A DNA stretch of 64,000 nucleotides from JAAUTY01 sp964397305 (GCA_964397305.1 CAYNIP010000022.1:1-64000); one strand, 5' to 3'; positions 35,103 to 43,736 are shown, counted from the stretch's first letter. Numbers and translations: made by a program. The notes: generated from the sequence alone by a model not told the origin.

Positions 35103-36374
35103 ATGTCCGCTACTATCGCGCTCATTGCCCATGACTCTAAAAAGCCGGATATTGTCAGCTTGGCCCAGCGCCATGCTCCCGTGCTCCGGCGCTACCACCT
35201 GATCGCGACGGGGACGACCGGCCAGCGGCTCCTGGAGCAAACGGAGTTAACCGTGGAGCGGTTGCTCTCGGGACCCCTGGGGGGCGATGCTCAGATCGCG
35301 GCGCGGGTGGCGGTTGGGGAAGTGCGGGCTGTGATTTTTCTCATCGATCCCCTCTATGCCCAGCCCCATGAGCCGGATATCCGAGCCCTGCTGCGGGTTT
35401 GTGAGGTGCATGATGTGGCGATCGCCACCAACCTAGTCACCGCCGACATTGTGCTGGGCCACCTAGCCCGCTTGCGGCGGGCGGTGCTGATCTTCAACCC
35501 CGCCACCGGGAGCGATCGCGCCAGCCAGGACTTACAACTGCTCCAGGACCAGCTCGGACCTCACCTGAACCTGCAAGTCCAGGAAACCACCCTAGAACTG
35601 GGAGCGGCCATTCTTGCCCGGGAGGCTCGGGAGGCCGAAGCCGACCTAGTGATCGCGGCTGGGGGTGATGGCACGGTCTCGGCGGTGGCCGGGGAACTGT
35701 TGGAGAGCGGGATTCCCCTAGGGATCATTCCCCGGGGCACGGCCAATGCGTTTGCGGCGGCCCTGGGCTTTCCTAAGCTCAACCCCCTCCGCAGCGCCTG
35801 CCAGCTCATCTTGCAGGGTCACACCCGGGTCATCGACGCCGCCCGCTGCAATGGCAAGCCGCTGATTTTGCTGGCGGGCATTGGCTACGAGGCAGAAGTT
35901 GTGGCGAAAACGACTCGCGAGCTGAAGGATCAATGGGGAGTGCTGGCCTACTTGATGTCCGGCTGGCAGCAGCTCAAGGAGCAGGAACTGTTCCAGGCGG
36001 CGATCACGGTCGGGGAGCGCACCTACGAGGTGGAAGCTGGGGCGATCGCCGTGGCCAATGCTGCCCCCGCTACCTCGTTCCTCGCCCAGGGGACGGGGGA
36101 GGTCGTGCTGGATGATGGCCTGCTGGATGTCACGGTGGCGACGGTCCAGAGCCGCATCCAGGCGGTGACGGCGATGGCGGAAATGTTGGGAGCAGCCCTA
36201 GTCAAAGGGGATGTGGGGAACCCCCAGGTTCGTCACAGCCGGGTGTCTCACCTGCGAATCGAAACCCAGCCGCCCCAGAAAGTGGTGGTCGATGGCGACT
36301 TGATCGGCACCACGCCGGTCACACTGGAGTGTTTGCCCCAGAGTTTGGTCGTCTTTGCGCCGCCTGAGGCCTAG
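35103..36374 (+). CDS. Methylglyoxal synthase - diacylglycerol/lipid kinase fusion
   Basis: Two enzymes in one 423-residue chain; ATG at 35103 (frame open to a TTG at 35094). Residues 1-118 match methylglyoxal synthase, which converts dihydroxyacetone phosphate to methylglyoxal: ALIAHDSKK (His10), GPLGGD with Asp62, and IDPLYAQPHEPDIRALLR with His89 and Asp82, then AIATN. Residues ~122-420 match the DAGK/YegS/sphingosine kinase catalytic fold: LIFNPATGS, AAGGDGTVSAVA at 185-196, IPRGTANAFA, and a C-terminal beta domain. Fusions of this kind occur in cyanobacteria. Both active sites look intact. Likely first gene of an operon with the two genes that follow (gaps 35 and 15 bases). Confidence 0.9.
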   Translation: MSATIALIAHDSKKPDIVSLAQRHAPVLRRYHLIATGTTGQRLLEQTELTVERLLSGPLGGDAQIAARVAVGEVRAVIFLIDPLYAQPHEPDIRALLRVCEVHDVAIATNLVTADIVLGHLARLRRAVLIFNPATGSDRASQDLQLLQDQLGPHLNLQVQETTLELGAAILAREAREAEADLVIAAGGDGTVSAVAGELLESGIPLGIIPRGTANAFAAALGFPKLNPLRSACQLILQGHTRVIDAARCNGKPLILLAGIGYEAEVVAKTTRELKDQWGVLAYLMSGWQQLKEQELFQAAITVGERTYEVEAGAIAVANAAPATSFLAQGTGEVVLDDGLLDVTVATVQSRIQAVTAMAEMLGAALVKGDVGNPQVRHSRVSHLRIETQPPQKVVVDGDLIGTTPVTLECLPQSLVVFAPPEA

Positions 36375-36409
36375 GGGGCTTCAGCCGTGGGATTCAGGCC
36401 GCCGCGAAA

Positions 36410-37201
36410 GTGGTAAGATACCGCAGTAAGGTTGTTTCCCCCTACTGTCCTGTGGTCTCGCCGCGTAAGCCACTGCTACTGTCTCTGCGATCGCCCGCCC
36501 TAGCGGACTTCGAGCGGCACGTCCATCGCTGGCTGGGCCCCCGGCCCTCGGGGCGGTTGCTCCTCTGGGGTGGGAGCGCCGCCGGAACCCTCACCCTCCT
36601 GGCCTGGAACTGGAAGTTGGTGCTCGCCACCGGCCTGGGTATGATCGCCATGCGGGGAGCCTATAGCCTGCAAACCCAGCCTTGGTCCCGCTACTGGGCG
36701 CAATTCTATAACTATTGGCAGCGACCCCAGCGGCAATTGGTGATCGCCGTGGGGGCTGGTAGTTTCGCCACCCTGGGGGCCTACGTCGCCCTCACGGTCT
36801 GGGTGCAAGCGCCGAACCGTTGGCTCGCGGTGGGGGCGATCGCCCAGAGCAGCGCGACCCTCCTCACCCTCGCGCTCCTGGCCTGGCAACTGGCCGGCCG
36901 CCACCTCAGCCAAGACCATGAGCGCTATGAACGGCTGCTCCTGGCCCTGACCCAGCCCCAACCCCTACAACGCCTGATCGCTGTCCGCCAGTTGCGGCAA
37001 CTGAGCCCCGCCCTGACCTCCGAGCAGCGCCAGCAGCTACGCGAATACTTCCGCCTACTCCTCTCGGATGAGCCCCAGGAACGGGTGCGGGCTGCGCTCT
37101 TGGATAACCTGCGCGACTTGGATGATCCCCGCCCAGCGTCGCCGCTGCAAATGCCCTTGACCTTGGAGCGATCGCCCCAAGGCCTCCGTGAACCCCGCTA
37201 G
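36410..37201 (+). CDS. Conserved membrane protein with C-terminal helical repeat region
   Basis: Up to 263 residues; start uncertain, with GTG at 36410 and an in-frame GTG at 36452 (VVSPRKPLLLSL) both possible. Two hydrophobic hairpins (~50-85 and ~105-155; LLLWGGSAAGTLTLLAW, AVGAGSFATLGAYVALTVW) precede a charged, helix-rich C-terminus (QRLIAVRQLRQLSPALTSEQ, then ERVRAALLDNLRDL) with the look of HEAT/armadillo helices. I recognise it only as a cyanobacterial conserved protein with an armadillo-type fold. Probably co-transcribed with the upstream fusion gene and the pilin-like gene. No function assigned. Confidence 0.65.
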   Translation: MVRYRSKVVSPYCPVVSPRKPLLLSLRSPALADFERHVHRWLGPRPSGRLLLWGGSAAGTLTLLAWNWKLVLATGLGMIAMRGAYSLQTQPWSRYWAQFYNYWQRPQRQLVIAVGAGSFATLGAYVALTVWVQAPNRWLAVGAIAQSSATLLTLALLAWQLAGRHLSQDHERYERLLLALTQPQPLQRLIAVRQLRQLSPALTSEQRQQLREYFRLLLSDEPQERVRAALLDNLRDLDDPRPASPLQMPLTLERSPQGLREPR

Positions 37202-37216
37202 TCCAGGGATTTCCTC

Positions 37217-37768
37217 ATGACCCATGAGCCCAACGACTTTGCCCCCGAGCCTGCCGCTGCCCCCGAGCCCGCCCAGGGAAACACGGCCCTTAAAATCGGG
37301 CTGATCGTTGGCGGTCTCGGCTGTGGCTGCCTGGGGCTGATCGGGGTAGGGCTCATCGCGGCGATCACCCTGCCGTCCTTCCTCAGTTCCGCCAACCGCG
37401 CCCGCGAGTCAGAAGCCCGTCTCAAGGTCGCATCCTTGGCTCGGGCCCAACAGGCCTACTTCCTCGAGCGGGGGGAGTTCGCCACAACTCCAGAGCCTCT
37501 GGGGCTCAGCCTGCCGCTCGAGGGAGAACACTACCGCTACAGCCTCGAAGTCGCCGGGGAGGGCGTGACGGTTCGGGCGGTCCCGCAAATCGAGGGGCTC
37601 CGGGGCTATGTCAGCGGCGTATTTGCGATGGGAACTCCGGGAGATTCCATCACCATCACCGGCCTTTGTGAAACGGAGACCCCCACGGTTGAGCCTCCCC
37701 CCGCCCCGACCTGGGAACCCGGCGAGCCGCCGCAGGTGCTCTGTGGGCCTGGAACCCGATCGCGCTAA
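37217..37768 (+). CDS. Type IV pilin-like protein
   Basis: 183 residues. After a Pro/Ala-rich ~25-residue leader comes a Gly-rich hydrophobic segment (IGLIVGGLGCGCLGLIGVGL) and ITLPSFLSSANRARESEARL, then LASLARAQQAYFLERGEFA, the alpha1-helix pattern of major pilins/pseudopilins. The usual prepilin peptidase site (G-[FY]xx.E after a short basic leader) is not evident, and the segment before the helix is unusually rich in Gly/Cys. The globular part is small, and the Pro-rich tail ends with two Cys. Related proteins are common in cyanobacteria. It lies 15 bases behind the membrane protein gene. A role in a pilus or secretion pseudopilus is inference. Confidence 0.7.
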   Translation: MTHEPNDFAPEPAAAPEPAQGNTALKIGLIVGGLGCGCLGLIGVGLIAAITLPSFLSSANRARESEARLKVASLARAQQAYFLERGEFATTPEPLGLSLPLEGEHYRYSLEVAGEGVTVRAVPQIEGLRGYVSGVFAMGTPGDSITITGLCETETPTVEPPPAPTWEPGEPPQVLCGPGTRSR

Positions 37769-37773
37769 CCCGC

Positions 37774-37965
37774 TTAAAAGTCTCCCAGCTCGCCCCGAGG
37801 CGAGAGGCGACGACTAACGACAAAGCCAATGGGGCGCTCGAGGGCCAGCATTCGCTCAGCCTTGCCCGCATCGGCTGGACTGACGGACAAATCGGCTAGC
37901 ACAAAACTGAGCGCGACGGTGCAGATCACGCTCAAACAAAGGTTGCACAGAAAAATTGTGGTCAT
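37774..37965 (-). CDS. Possible small membrane protein
   Basis: 63-residue frame beginning MTTIFLCNLCLSVICTVALS: one N-terminal membrane helix, then ~40 hydrophilic residues ending RRLSPRGELGDF. In favour of a real gene: ATG at 37965 is preceded by GGAG with 8-base spacing, and the hydrophobic helix starts right at the N-terminus. Against: no family recognised, and the DNA is short. It is convergent with the pilin-like gene, 5 bases apart. The upstream gap to tatA (37966-38344) shows nothing else. Confidence 0.4.
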   Translation of the reverse strand: MTTIFLCNLCLSVICTVALSFVLADLSVSPADAGKAERMLALERPIGFVVSRRLSPRGELGDF

Positions 37966-38344
37966 GGTAGGGTCTCCAGCAGCAGCCCTGAGCAAGCCAG
38001 CAGCCTATCATTGTCAGGGGCAGCCCACCGGCCGAGAGCCTTGTCCCCTCTAGAGTAAGCGAGGGTGATTTTCAAAAACAGGGTAGCTCTACCAGAATCG
38101 CAAGTTCCAGGGGCCGCCGCCTTGTCCGCAATTCCTCCCAGGAACTCAGGCCCAATCGACCGCGCCTAGGGTCGAAAGCGTCAGAATCGAGACTTTCCCC
38201 GCAACGCGAGGCGATCGCCCGGCACAACAAAAATCCCGGCCCGTAGTTGCGCTTCAGCGCTCCCCGTCAGCCAGCCCAAGCAGGACACAACCCAACAACA
38301 CCAGCCTTGCCCAAGCCTCCCGCGACCCAAATCCCGGTCCCGTC

Positions 38345-38527
38345 TCAAAGCTCCTCGCTCTCAGGCTCCTCGGCGGGCTCCTCGTTGGAGGGCTTGCCGA
38401 GTTCTTCCTTAAAGCCGCGCAGGGTCTTGCCAAGCGCACTGCCTAGCTCGGGGATCTTCTTGGGACCAAAAATCAAGAAGCCCAGGGCCGCAATGATCGC
38501 CACTTCAGGCCAACCGAGACCGAACAT
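38345..38527 (-). CDS. tatA: Sec-independent translocase component TatA/E
   Basis: 60 residues from ATG 38527 (MFGLGWPEVAII); a GGAGG lies 11 bases upstream. Classic TatA layout: a short N-terminal membrane helix (VAIIAALGFLIFGPKKIPEL), the FGPKK hinge and amphipathic helix (GSALGKTLRGFKEELGK), then an acidic tail. TatA oligomers form the passage for folded twin-arginine substrates across the thylakoid or plasma membrane. A second, longer family member is encoded at 50817-51137. Divergent from pcyA with a ~100-base intergenic region. Confidence 0.93.
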   Translation of the reverse strand: MFGLGWPEVAIIAALGFLIFGPKKIPELGSALGKTLRGFKEELGKPSNEEPAEEPESEEL

Positions 38528-38628
38528 AGAAATTCTTGCCTCCAATTCAGGCGTGCTCGTATTGACAAGCTCGCCAAGTCAGCCTCAGTATAACGTTATC
38601 AGTCCCTCGCTCGGCTTACCTTCACCCT

Positions 38629-39384
38629 ATGCCTGCTATCCCCCACGAATCGACCTCCTCTAGCTTGCGTGCCGATCAGCACCCCTTGATTCAACAATTG
38701 GCGGCTGCTATTGTGGCGACTTGGGAGCAACACCTGGACCTGTCGCCTTACCCGCTGCCCGAGGAGTTTGGCTATGTTGAGGGGCGGCTTGAGGGCGATC
38801 GCCTGCGGATCGAGAACTGCTGCTACCAGAGCCGGGAATTTCGCAAGCTGCACCTCGAGCTGGCCAAGGTTGGAACTGTGCTGGATATTCTGCACTGCGT
38901 CATGTTTCCCCGCCTGGATTACGCGCTGCCGATGTTTGGCTGTGACCTGGTGGGGGGCCGGGGCCGCATCAGCGCGGCGATCGCCGACCTCTCCCCCACC
39001 CAAGCCGATCGACAACTCCCCGCCGCCTATCGCGCCGCCCTCGCCCGTCCCGCCGCGCCAGGCTTTTCCCAAGTGCGCGACTTGCCCGCCTGGGGGGATA
39101 TTTTTTCTGACTACTGCCTCTTTGTGCAGCCAGCGGATCAAGCGGAGGAAGCCCTGTTTCTCCAGCACACCCAAGGCCTGCTAACCACCCATTGCCAACT
39201 CGCGATCCAGACCCCGGCCCTGGCGACGGCGGCCGAGCGGGAGGCCAACTTAGCCGGCCAACACCATTACTGCACCCAGCAGCAGCAAAACGATAAGACG
39301 CGCCGGGTCCTGGAAAAGGCCTTTGGAGCCGACTGGGCCGAGCACTACATGACGACGGTGCTCTTTGACATTCCCTCAGCTTGA
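38629..39384 (+). CDS. pcyA: Phycocyanobilin:ferredoxin oxidoreductase
   Basis: 251-residue bilin reductase that makes phycocyanobilin, the phycobilisome and phytochrome chromophore, by four-electron reduction of biliverdin with ferredoxin. Diagnostic segments: EFRKLHLELAKV, LDILHCVMFPRLDYALPM, FGCDLVGGRGRISAAIADLS, and the terminal GADWAEHYMTTVLFDIP. His89 and Asp106 sit at the positions of the catalytic His88/Asp105 of the Synechocystis enzyme. Start ATG 38629. Length is normal. Convergent with the ABC-F gene; the 254-base gap holds a short hairpin (GTCTCTCC...GGGAGAC, 39421-39444) that may terminate pcyA. Confidence 0.96.
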   Translation: MPAIPHESTSSSLRADQHPLIQQLAAAIVATWEQHLDLSPYPLPEEFGYVEGRLEGDRLRIENCCYQSREFRKLHLELAKVGTVLDILHCVMFPRLDYALPMFGCDLVGGRGRISAAIADLSPTQADRQLPAAYRAALARPAAPGFSQVRDLPAWGDIFSDYCLFVQPADQAEEALFLQHTQGLLTTHCQLAIQTPALATAAEREANLAGQHHYCTQQQQNDKTRRVLEKAFGADWAEHYMTTVLFDIPSA

Positions 39385-39638
39385 GAGAGCAGCCCAGATG
39401 AGCAACGCTCACCCCCGGCTCGTCTCTCCGCCCCCCTAGGGAGACAATCCCCTCAAACCCAGACTTCAGCAGGGATCGAGCGCGAAGACCCCGTCCCTCC
39501 TCGCCGCCCTTGTGTTGGCCGCCCTCGTTTTGGTACAGGGTCTCGCGGTCGGGGCAAGGTTCACACCAGCCCGGGTCCTGCCCGGAGCGAGCCGGGCGGT
39601 TCGCAGCCAGGGCAGGGGGCGGCGGAGGGTTCTTGACC

Positions 39639-41366
39639 TCAGGACACCGCCGCTTTCTTTTGTTGCTTGCGAGCCTGCTCCTTCTCGCGCTGTTTGGCGC
39701 GCTTCGCCGCCTGCTTCGCTGCTTGCTCGTCTGCTGCTTGGCGCTGGTGTTCCTGCTCGCGTTCTTCCTCCAGCTTGTCCAAGTAGTAGTGGTAGTCGCC
39801 GCGATAGACCCGGAACTCGCCATCGCGGATCTCCACAATCTTGGTAGCGACTTGAGAGATGAAATAGCGGTCGTGGGAGACCAAGATCGCTGTGCCGTCG
39901 TAATGTTGGAGGGCATTTTCCAGCATCTCTTTGGCCGGAATATCGAGGTGGTTGGTCGGCTCGTCCAGGATCAGCAGGTTGGCAGGCCGCAGCAACATCT
40001 TTGCTAGGGCGAGACGCGCTTTTTCACCGCCGCTCAGGGCTGCCACGGGCTTGAACACCGTCTCGCCGCTGAACAGGAACCGCCCCAACAGGGTTCGCAC
40101 CTCCTCATTTTTCCAGTCCGGCACTTCGTCGTGGATCGTGTCCAGGACGCGCTTGGTGAGATCCAGGGCTTCAGCTTGGTTTTGCTCGAAGTAGCCCGGA
40201 ATCACATTATGCTTACCCAAGGCGACCGTGCCTTCATCGTAGGGCTCCAGGCCCATGATGAAGCGGAGCAGGGTGGATTTGCCACAGCCATTGGGGCCGA
40301 GGAAGGCAATGCGATCGCCCCGCTCGATCAACAATTCCGCCCCCAAAAATAGAATCTTCTCGCCGTAGCTGTGAGTGAGATTCTGGATCTCCACCACCTC
40401 GCGGCCACTGCGGGGGGCCGGGGGAAAGCGGAAATGCAGAGCCCGCAGACTGGCCGTTGGCGCCTCGAGGACCTCCATTTTTTGCAACTGCTTTTCGCGA
40501 CTTTTGGCCTGGGTGCTGCGGGTCGCGCTGGCCCGGAAGCGCTCCACGAACTGTTGCTGCTTGGCGATTTCTTTTTGCTGGCGCTCGTAGGTGCTCTGTT
40601 GCGTGGCTTGGGTCTCAACTTTTTGGGTCAAGTAGGCTGAGTAGTTGCCGAGGTAGGTGGTTGAAACCCCCCGCTCGGTCTCGACGATTTGGGTACAGAG
40701 GCGGTCGAGAAACTCGCGGTCATGGGAGACGATCACCATGGGCGTATTTAGGCCCTTGAGGTAAGTCTCCAGCCACTCAATGGTCTGCAAATCGAGGTGG
40801 TTGGTGGGCTCGTCCAAGAGCAGGAGGTCGGGATTTTGGAGCAGGATTTTCCCCAGTCCCATCCGCATCTGCCAGCCGCCGCTAAAGGCGCTGACGGGGC
40901 GATCGCCATCCTCCGGCTCAAACCCCAGCTCCGGCAAAATCTTCTCGATTTCTGCCTCCAGACTATAGCCCCCCAGGCCCTCGAACTGACGCTGGCAGCG
41001 ATCCAGGTCGTGGATCAGGTCTTCCAACTGGTCTGGGTCGGCCGACTCCATGGCGTGGGTGACGTGGAGAATCTGGTCATGAATCTCCGCCGCTACGGCA
41101 AAGGCCCGCCACAGTTCCTCGCGCACCGTGCGCCCATGCTCGACATCAAACTCTTGGCTCAGGTAGGCGACGTGGAGATCGGCCGGCCGGATGACTTCCC
41201 CCGCCGTGGGCTCGATATCGCCATTGATGATCTTCAACTGGGTCGATTTGCCCGCGCCATTGACGCCCACGAGGCCGATGCGATCGCCCGGCTTCACCTC
41301 CCAGGTGACATCTTTCAACACTTCGCCAGTGGGGTAAATCTTGCTGATTCGTTCGAGTCGCAACAT
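39639..41366 (-). CDS. ABC-F family ATPase
   Basis: 575 residues from ATG 41366 (MLRLERISKIYP; frame open to 41402). Two ABC cassettes in one chain and no membrane helices, hence ABC-F: Walker A GVNGAGKST and GPNGCGKST; signatures FSGGWQMRMGL and LSGGEKARLAL; Walker B/D-loop LLLLDEPTNHLD and LLILDEPTNHLD. A basic linker (QQFVERFRASATRSTQAKS) lies between them, and the Lys/Gln-rich C-terminus (AAKRAKQREKEQARKQQKK) is likely to touch rRNA. ABC-F proteins act on ribosomes (EttA/Uup-like); which subgroup is unclear. Last gene of a probable operon queG-HAD-ABC-F (gaps 43 and 29 bases). Confidence 0.93.
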   Translation of the reverse strand: MLRLERISKIYPTGEVLKDVTWEVKPGDRIGLVGVNGAGKSTQLKIINGDIEPTAGEVIRPADLHVAYLSQEFDVEHGRTVREELWRAFAVAAEIHDQILHVTHAMESADPDQLEDLIHDLDRCQRQFEGLGGYSLEAEIEKILPELGFEPEDGDRPVSAFSGGWQMRMGLGKILLQNPDLLLLDEPTNHLDLQTIEWLETYLKGLNTPMVIVSHDREFLDRLCTQIVETERGVSTTYLGNYSAYLTQKVETQATQQSTYERQQKEIAKQQQFVERFRASATRSTQAKSREKQLQKMEVLEAPTASLRALHFRFPPAPRSGREVVEIQNLTHSYGEKILFLGAELLIERGDRIAFLGPNGCGKSTLLRFIMGLEPYDEGTVALGKHNVIPGYFEQNQAEALDLTKRVLDTIHDEVPDWKNEEVRTLLGRFLFSGETVFKPVAALSGGEKARLALAKMLLRPANLLILDEPTNHLDIPAKEMLENALQHYDGTAILVSHDRYFISQVATKIVEIRDGEFRVYRGDYHYYLDKLEEEREQEHQRQAADEQAAKQAAKRAKQREKEQARKQQKKAAVS

Positions 41367-41395
41367 GAGGATGCCTACAGTCCGCCGTAGCCACT

Positions 41396-42055
41396 TTAAC
41401 AATCTTCACAATCCACCGACAAGGCCAGGTGGTGCAGAGCCGCCGCCAAGTCAGCCGGGGTGTGGACGAGAAAATCCGGCTGGTGCTCCCCCAGAACCAC
41501 CGCATCATTGAAGCCCCAAGTGACTGCGATCGCGGCGGCCTGACAGCGTTTGGCGGCGTCGATGTCGCGGGTTTCGTCGCCAATGTAGACCAGGTCCGCT
41601 GAGGTGAGGCAGAGATGGGCGAGAATGCGGCGGATCAGGCGGTCCTTGCCAAAGAGGGTGCTGTCGGAGTGGATGAACTCGAAGCAATCTTGCAGTTGAT
41701 GGCCCTCAAGAAAGGCCTGGACATTCACCACTAAATTGGAGGTGAGAATGCCGAGGCGGAGGGAGGCCGGTAGGGAGCGCAGCACGGCTTCCATGCCGGC
41801 GATCGGGGCGACGCTGGCTATTTCCTTCGCCAGCTCCTCCTTGGCCCGCCGCAGCAGGAAGGGAATCTTAAAGGGGGAAATTTTGGACTGGAGGACGATC
41901 TGGCGTGAACTCAAGCCCCGTAGGCGCTCGACCTCAGCGGGGCTGGCGGGCGGGTAGCCAAATTCGTCGGCCAGGCGGTTGAGGATGGCGATGAAGTTGC
42001 CATGGGTGTCGGCGATCGTGCCGTCGAAGTCGAAGAGGGCGAGTTGAATCGGCAT
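41396..42055 (-). CDS. HAD-family hydrolase (phosphoglycolate phosphatase-like)
   Basis: 219 residues. HAD motif I DFDGTIAD with Asp9/Asp11, motif II in LGILTSNL, motif III Lys in FGKDRLI, and motif IV GDETRDIDAAKR. The helical cap after motif I is the subfamily IA type seen in Gph/PGMB-like phosphatases, but the substrate cannot be inferred. Start ATG 42055, directly at the conserved N-terminus. It sits between queG and the ABC-F gene, on the same strand and closely spaced, so likely co-transcribed. Ends with a Cys-containing tail (VDCEDC). Confidence 0.88.
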   Translation of the reverse strand: MPIQLALFDFDGTIADTHGNFIAILNRLADEFGYPPASPAEVERLRGLSSRQIVLQSKISPFKIPFLLRRAKEELAKEIASVAPIAGMEAVLRSLPASLRLGILTSNLVVNVQAFLEGHQLQDCFEFIHSDSTLFGKDRLIRRILAHLCLTSADLVYIGDETRDIDAAKRCQAAAIAVTWGFNDAVVLGEHQPDFLVHTPADLAAALHHLALSVDCEDC

Positions 42056-42098
42056 GATGGCTGGGGGAGGGCGATCGCCCGCTCCCCTCCCCTAGGAT

Positions 42099-43070
42099 TC
42101 AGGACTCATCAGGTTGGCGGTGCTGGAGATTGGCGCGGGCATTGCGTCGCCACAGGGCCGGTTTGATGCGGCGCAGGGCCGAGGCTCGGAAGCGGCGATC
42201 CCAGTCGGCCTCGGACAGGTCCGCTAACTCTTTTAAGTGTGGCGCAAGATTGTCAGGATAGGGGTGGAAGTCCGCAATATCCGTGACTTGGGCAAAGCGT
42301 TGATTCCAGGGGCAGACATCCTGGCAAATATCGCAGCCAGCGACCCAGCCCTGAAGATGGGGGGTAATCGCCGCTGGCAATTCGGCAGCCCGGTTTTCGA
42401 TCGTGTGGTAAGCGATGCAGCGGTTGGCATCGACCACAAAGGGCTGGGCGATCGCCCCCGTGGGACAGGCCTCCAGGCAGCGGGTACAAGTGCCGCAGTG
42501 CTGGCTGTGGGGGGCATCGGGCGTCAAGGCTGCATTGGTCAGCACTTCGCCGAGAAAGAGCCAGCTCCCATACTCGCGGCTAATCAGGTTGCCATTTTTA
42601 GCGATCCAGCCCAGACCGGCCCGCTCGGCCCAGACCTTATCAGCCACCGGCCCAGTGTCGGCATAATAACGAGTCTGGAGGCCCTCCCCCTGGGCCTGGA
42701 GCCAGGTACAGAAGGCCTTGAGCCGCTTGTGCATGACTAAGTGGTAATCACGCCCCCAGCCGTAGCGGGAGATTTTGCCGTGCTCTGGGTGGGGGGAGTG
42801 GGAGTGCGGCGTGTAGTAGTTGAGGGCGACACAGATGACGGACTGCACCCCCGGCAGGCATTGCTGGAGGTCTTGGCGTTTTGGGTTCTGCATCCAGGCC
42901 ATGTCGGCGTGGTAGCCGAGGGCGAGCCAGGCCTGGAGGCGATCGCGAGCGAGGGTGTCATCTCGGTCTGGGTCAACGGCCCGAGCGATGCCGACCTGGT
43001 GGAAACCGAGGGCCAGGGCCTGCTGCTTGAGGCGATCGCTATTCAGAGGCAGTGGGGTTGGCTGTGACAT
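42099..43070 (-). CDS. queG: Epoxyqueuosine reductase
   Basis: 323 residues from ATG 43070 (frame open to 43094). Cobalamin- and iron-sulphur-dependent last step of queuosine synthesis, reducing epoxyqueuosine in tRNA. Signature segments: KQQALALGFHQVGIA, VALNYYTP, YGWGRDYH, YADTGPVADKVWAERAGLGW, then two 4Fe-4S motifs CGTCTRCLEACPTGAI and CDICQDVCPWNQ. Length agrees with the shorter QueG form lacking the C-terminal HEAT extension. First gene of the minus-strand cluster; divergent from the carotenoid protein gene, with a ~160-base AT-rich spacer between. Confidence 0.96.
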   Translation of the reverse strand: MSQPTPLPLNSDRLKQQALALGFHQVGIARAVDPDRDDTLARDRLQAWLALGYHADMAWMQNPKRQDLQQCLPGVQSVICVALNYYTPHSHSPHPEHGKISRYGWGRDYHLVMHKRLKAFCTWLQAQGEGLQTRYYADTGPVADKVWAERAGLGWIAKNGNLISREYGSWLFLGEVLTNAALTPDAPHSQHCGTCTRCLEACPTGAIAQPFVVDANRCIAYHTIENRAAELPAAITPHLQGWVAGCDICQDVCPWNQRFAQVTDIADFHPYPDNLAPHLKELADLSEADWDRRFRASALRRIKPALWRRNARANLQHRQPDES

Positions 43071-43229
43071 GGATCGCAATTGATTAAGGAGCACTTATGA
43101 AAAGTATAGGCAAGTCTTGTTTGCATTTCTTTACAAAAGTTTGCATACTGTAATCAATGCAAGGACGAGACGAGTAGTTCACCTGCTCGCGACCTCAGCG
43201 CCTTCCTGCAACGTAACCAAACGGAAACC

Positions 43230-43724
43230 ATGACTTTCACAACAGCCAATTATTCCACCGCGACGCCTGCTACTACTGCTGTCGCTACCGTTACCGCGCA
43301 GATCAAGCGCCTCGGTGCTGATGACCAACTCGCCCTGCTCTGGTTCGCCTACACCCAAATGGGTCGCTCCATCACCCCGGCGGCTCCGGGCGCAGCTCGC
43401 CTCCAGTTCGCCCAAGGCTTGCTCGAGCAGTTCAAAGCGATGTCCCACGGTGAGCAAATGCAAGCGATGCGTGACCTAGTGAATCAGGTAAGCTCGCCGG
43501 TCAGCCGTGCCTACGGTGTGTTCAGCGTCAACACCAAGCTGGCTTTCTGGTATCGCCTCTCGGAACTGATGACCGAAGGCATCGTCGCCCCCGTGCCGAT
43601 CACCTACAGCATGAACGAAATCACGAACCGCGCCTTCACCGCGCTCCAGCGCCTCGAATTCGGTCAGCAGATCGCTGTGCTGCGCGCTGTGGTCGTCAAC
43701 ATGGGCGTTGACCCCCTCGCCTAA
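43230..43724 (+). CDS. hcp: Helical carotenoid protein (OCP N-terminal domain homologue)
   Basis: 164-residue all-helical protein equal to the N-terminal, carotenoid-binding and phycobilisome-quenching half of the orange carotenoid protein. Recognisable by DDQLALLWFAYTQMGRSITP, ARLQFAQGLLEQ, NTKLAFWYRLSELM and the C-terminal FGQQIAVLRAVVVNMGVDP. Tyr41 and Trp ~107 occupy the carotenoid-ring positions of OCP Tyr44/Trp110. HCPs either quench phycobilisomes or scavenge singlet oxygen; which clade this is cannot be settled by eye, though pairing with a CTDH gene next door favours the HCP4/5-like type. The upstream 43095-43200 is AT-rich and contains TTTGCAT twice, 20 bases apart. Confidence 0.92.
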   Translation: MTFTTANYSTATPATTAVATVTAQIKRLGADDQLALLWFAYTQMGRSITPAAPGAARLQFAQGLLEQFKAMSHGEQMQAMRDLVNQVSSPVSRAYGVFSVNTKLAFWYRLSELMTEGIVAPVPITYSMNEITNRAFTALQRLEFGQQIAVLRAVVVNMGVDPLA

Positions 43725-43736
43725 GGGTTAACGCTT

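Noticed and set aside
39510..40007. 165-codon plus-strand frame with hydrophobic stretches
   Set aside because: Antisense to the Lys-rich C-terminus of the ABC-F gene; Leu/Ala runs are the complement of the Lys/Gln/Ala-coding stretch.
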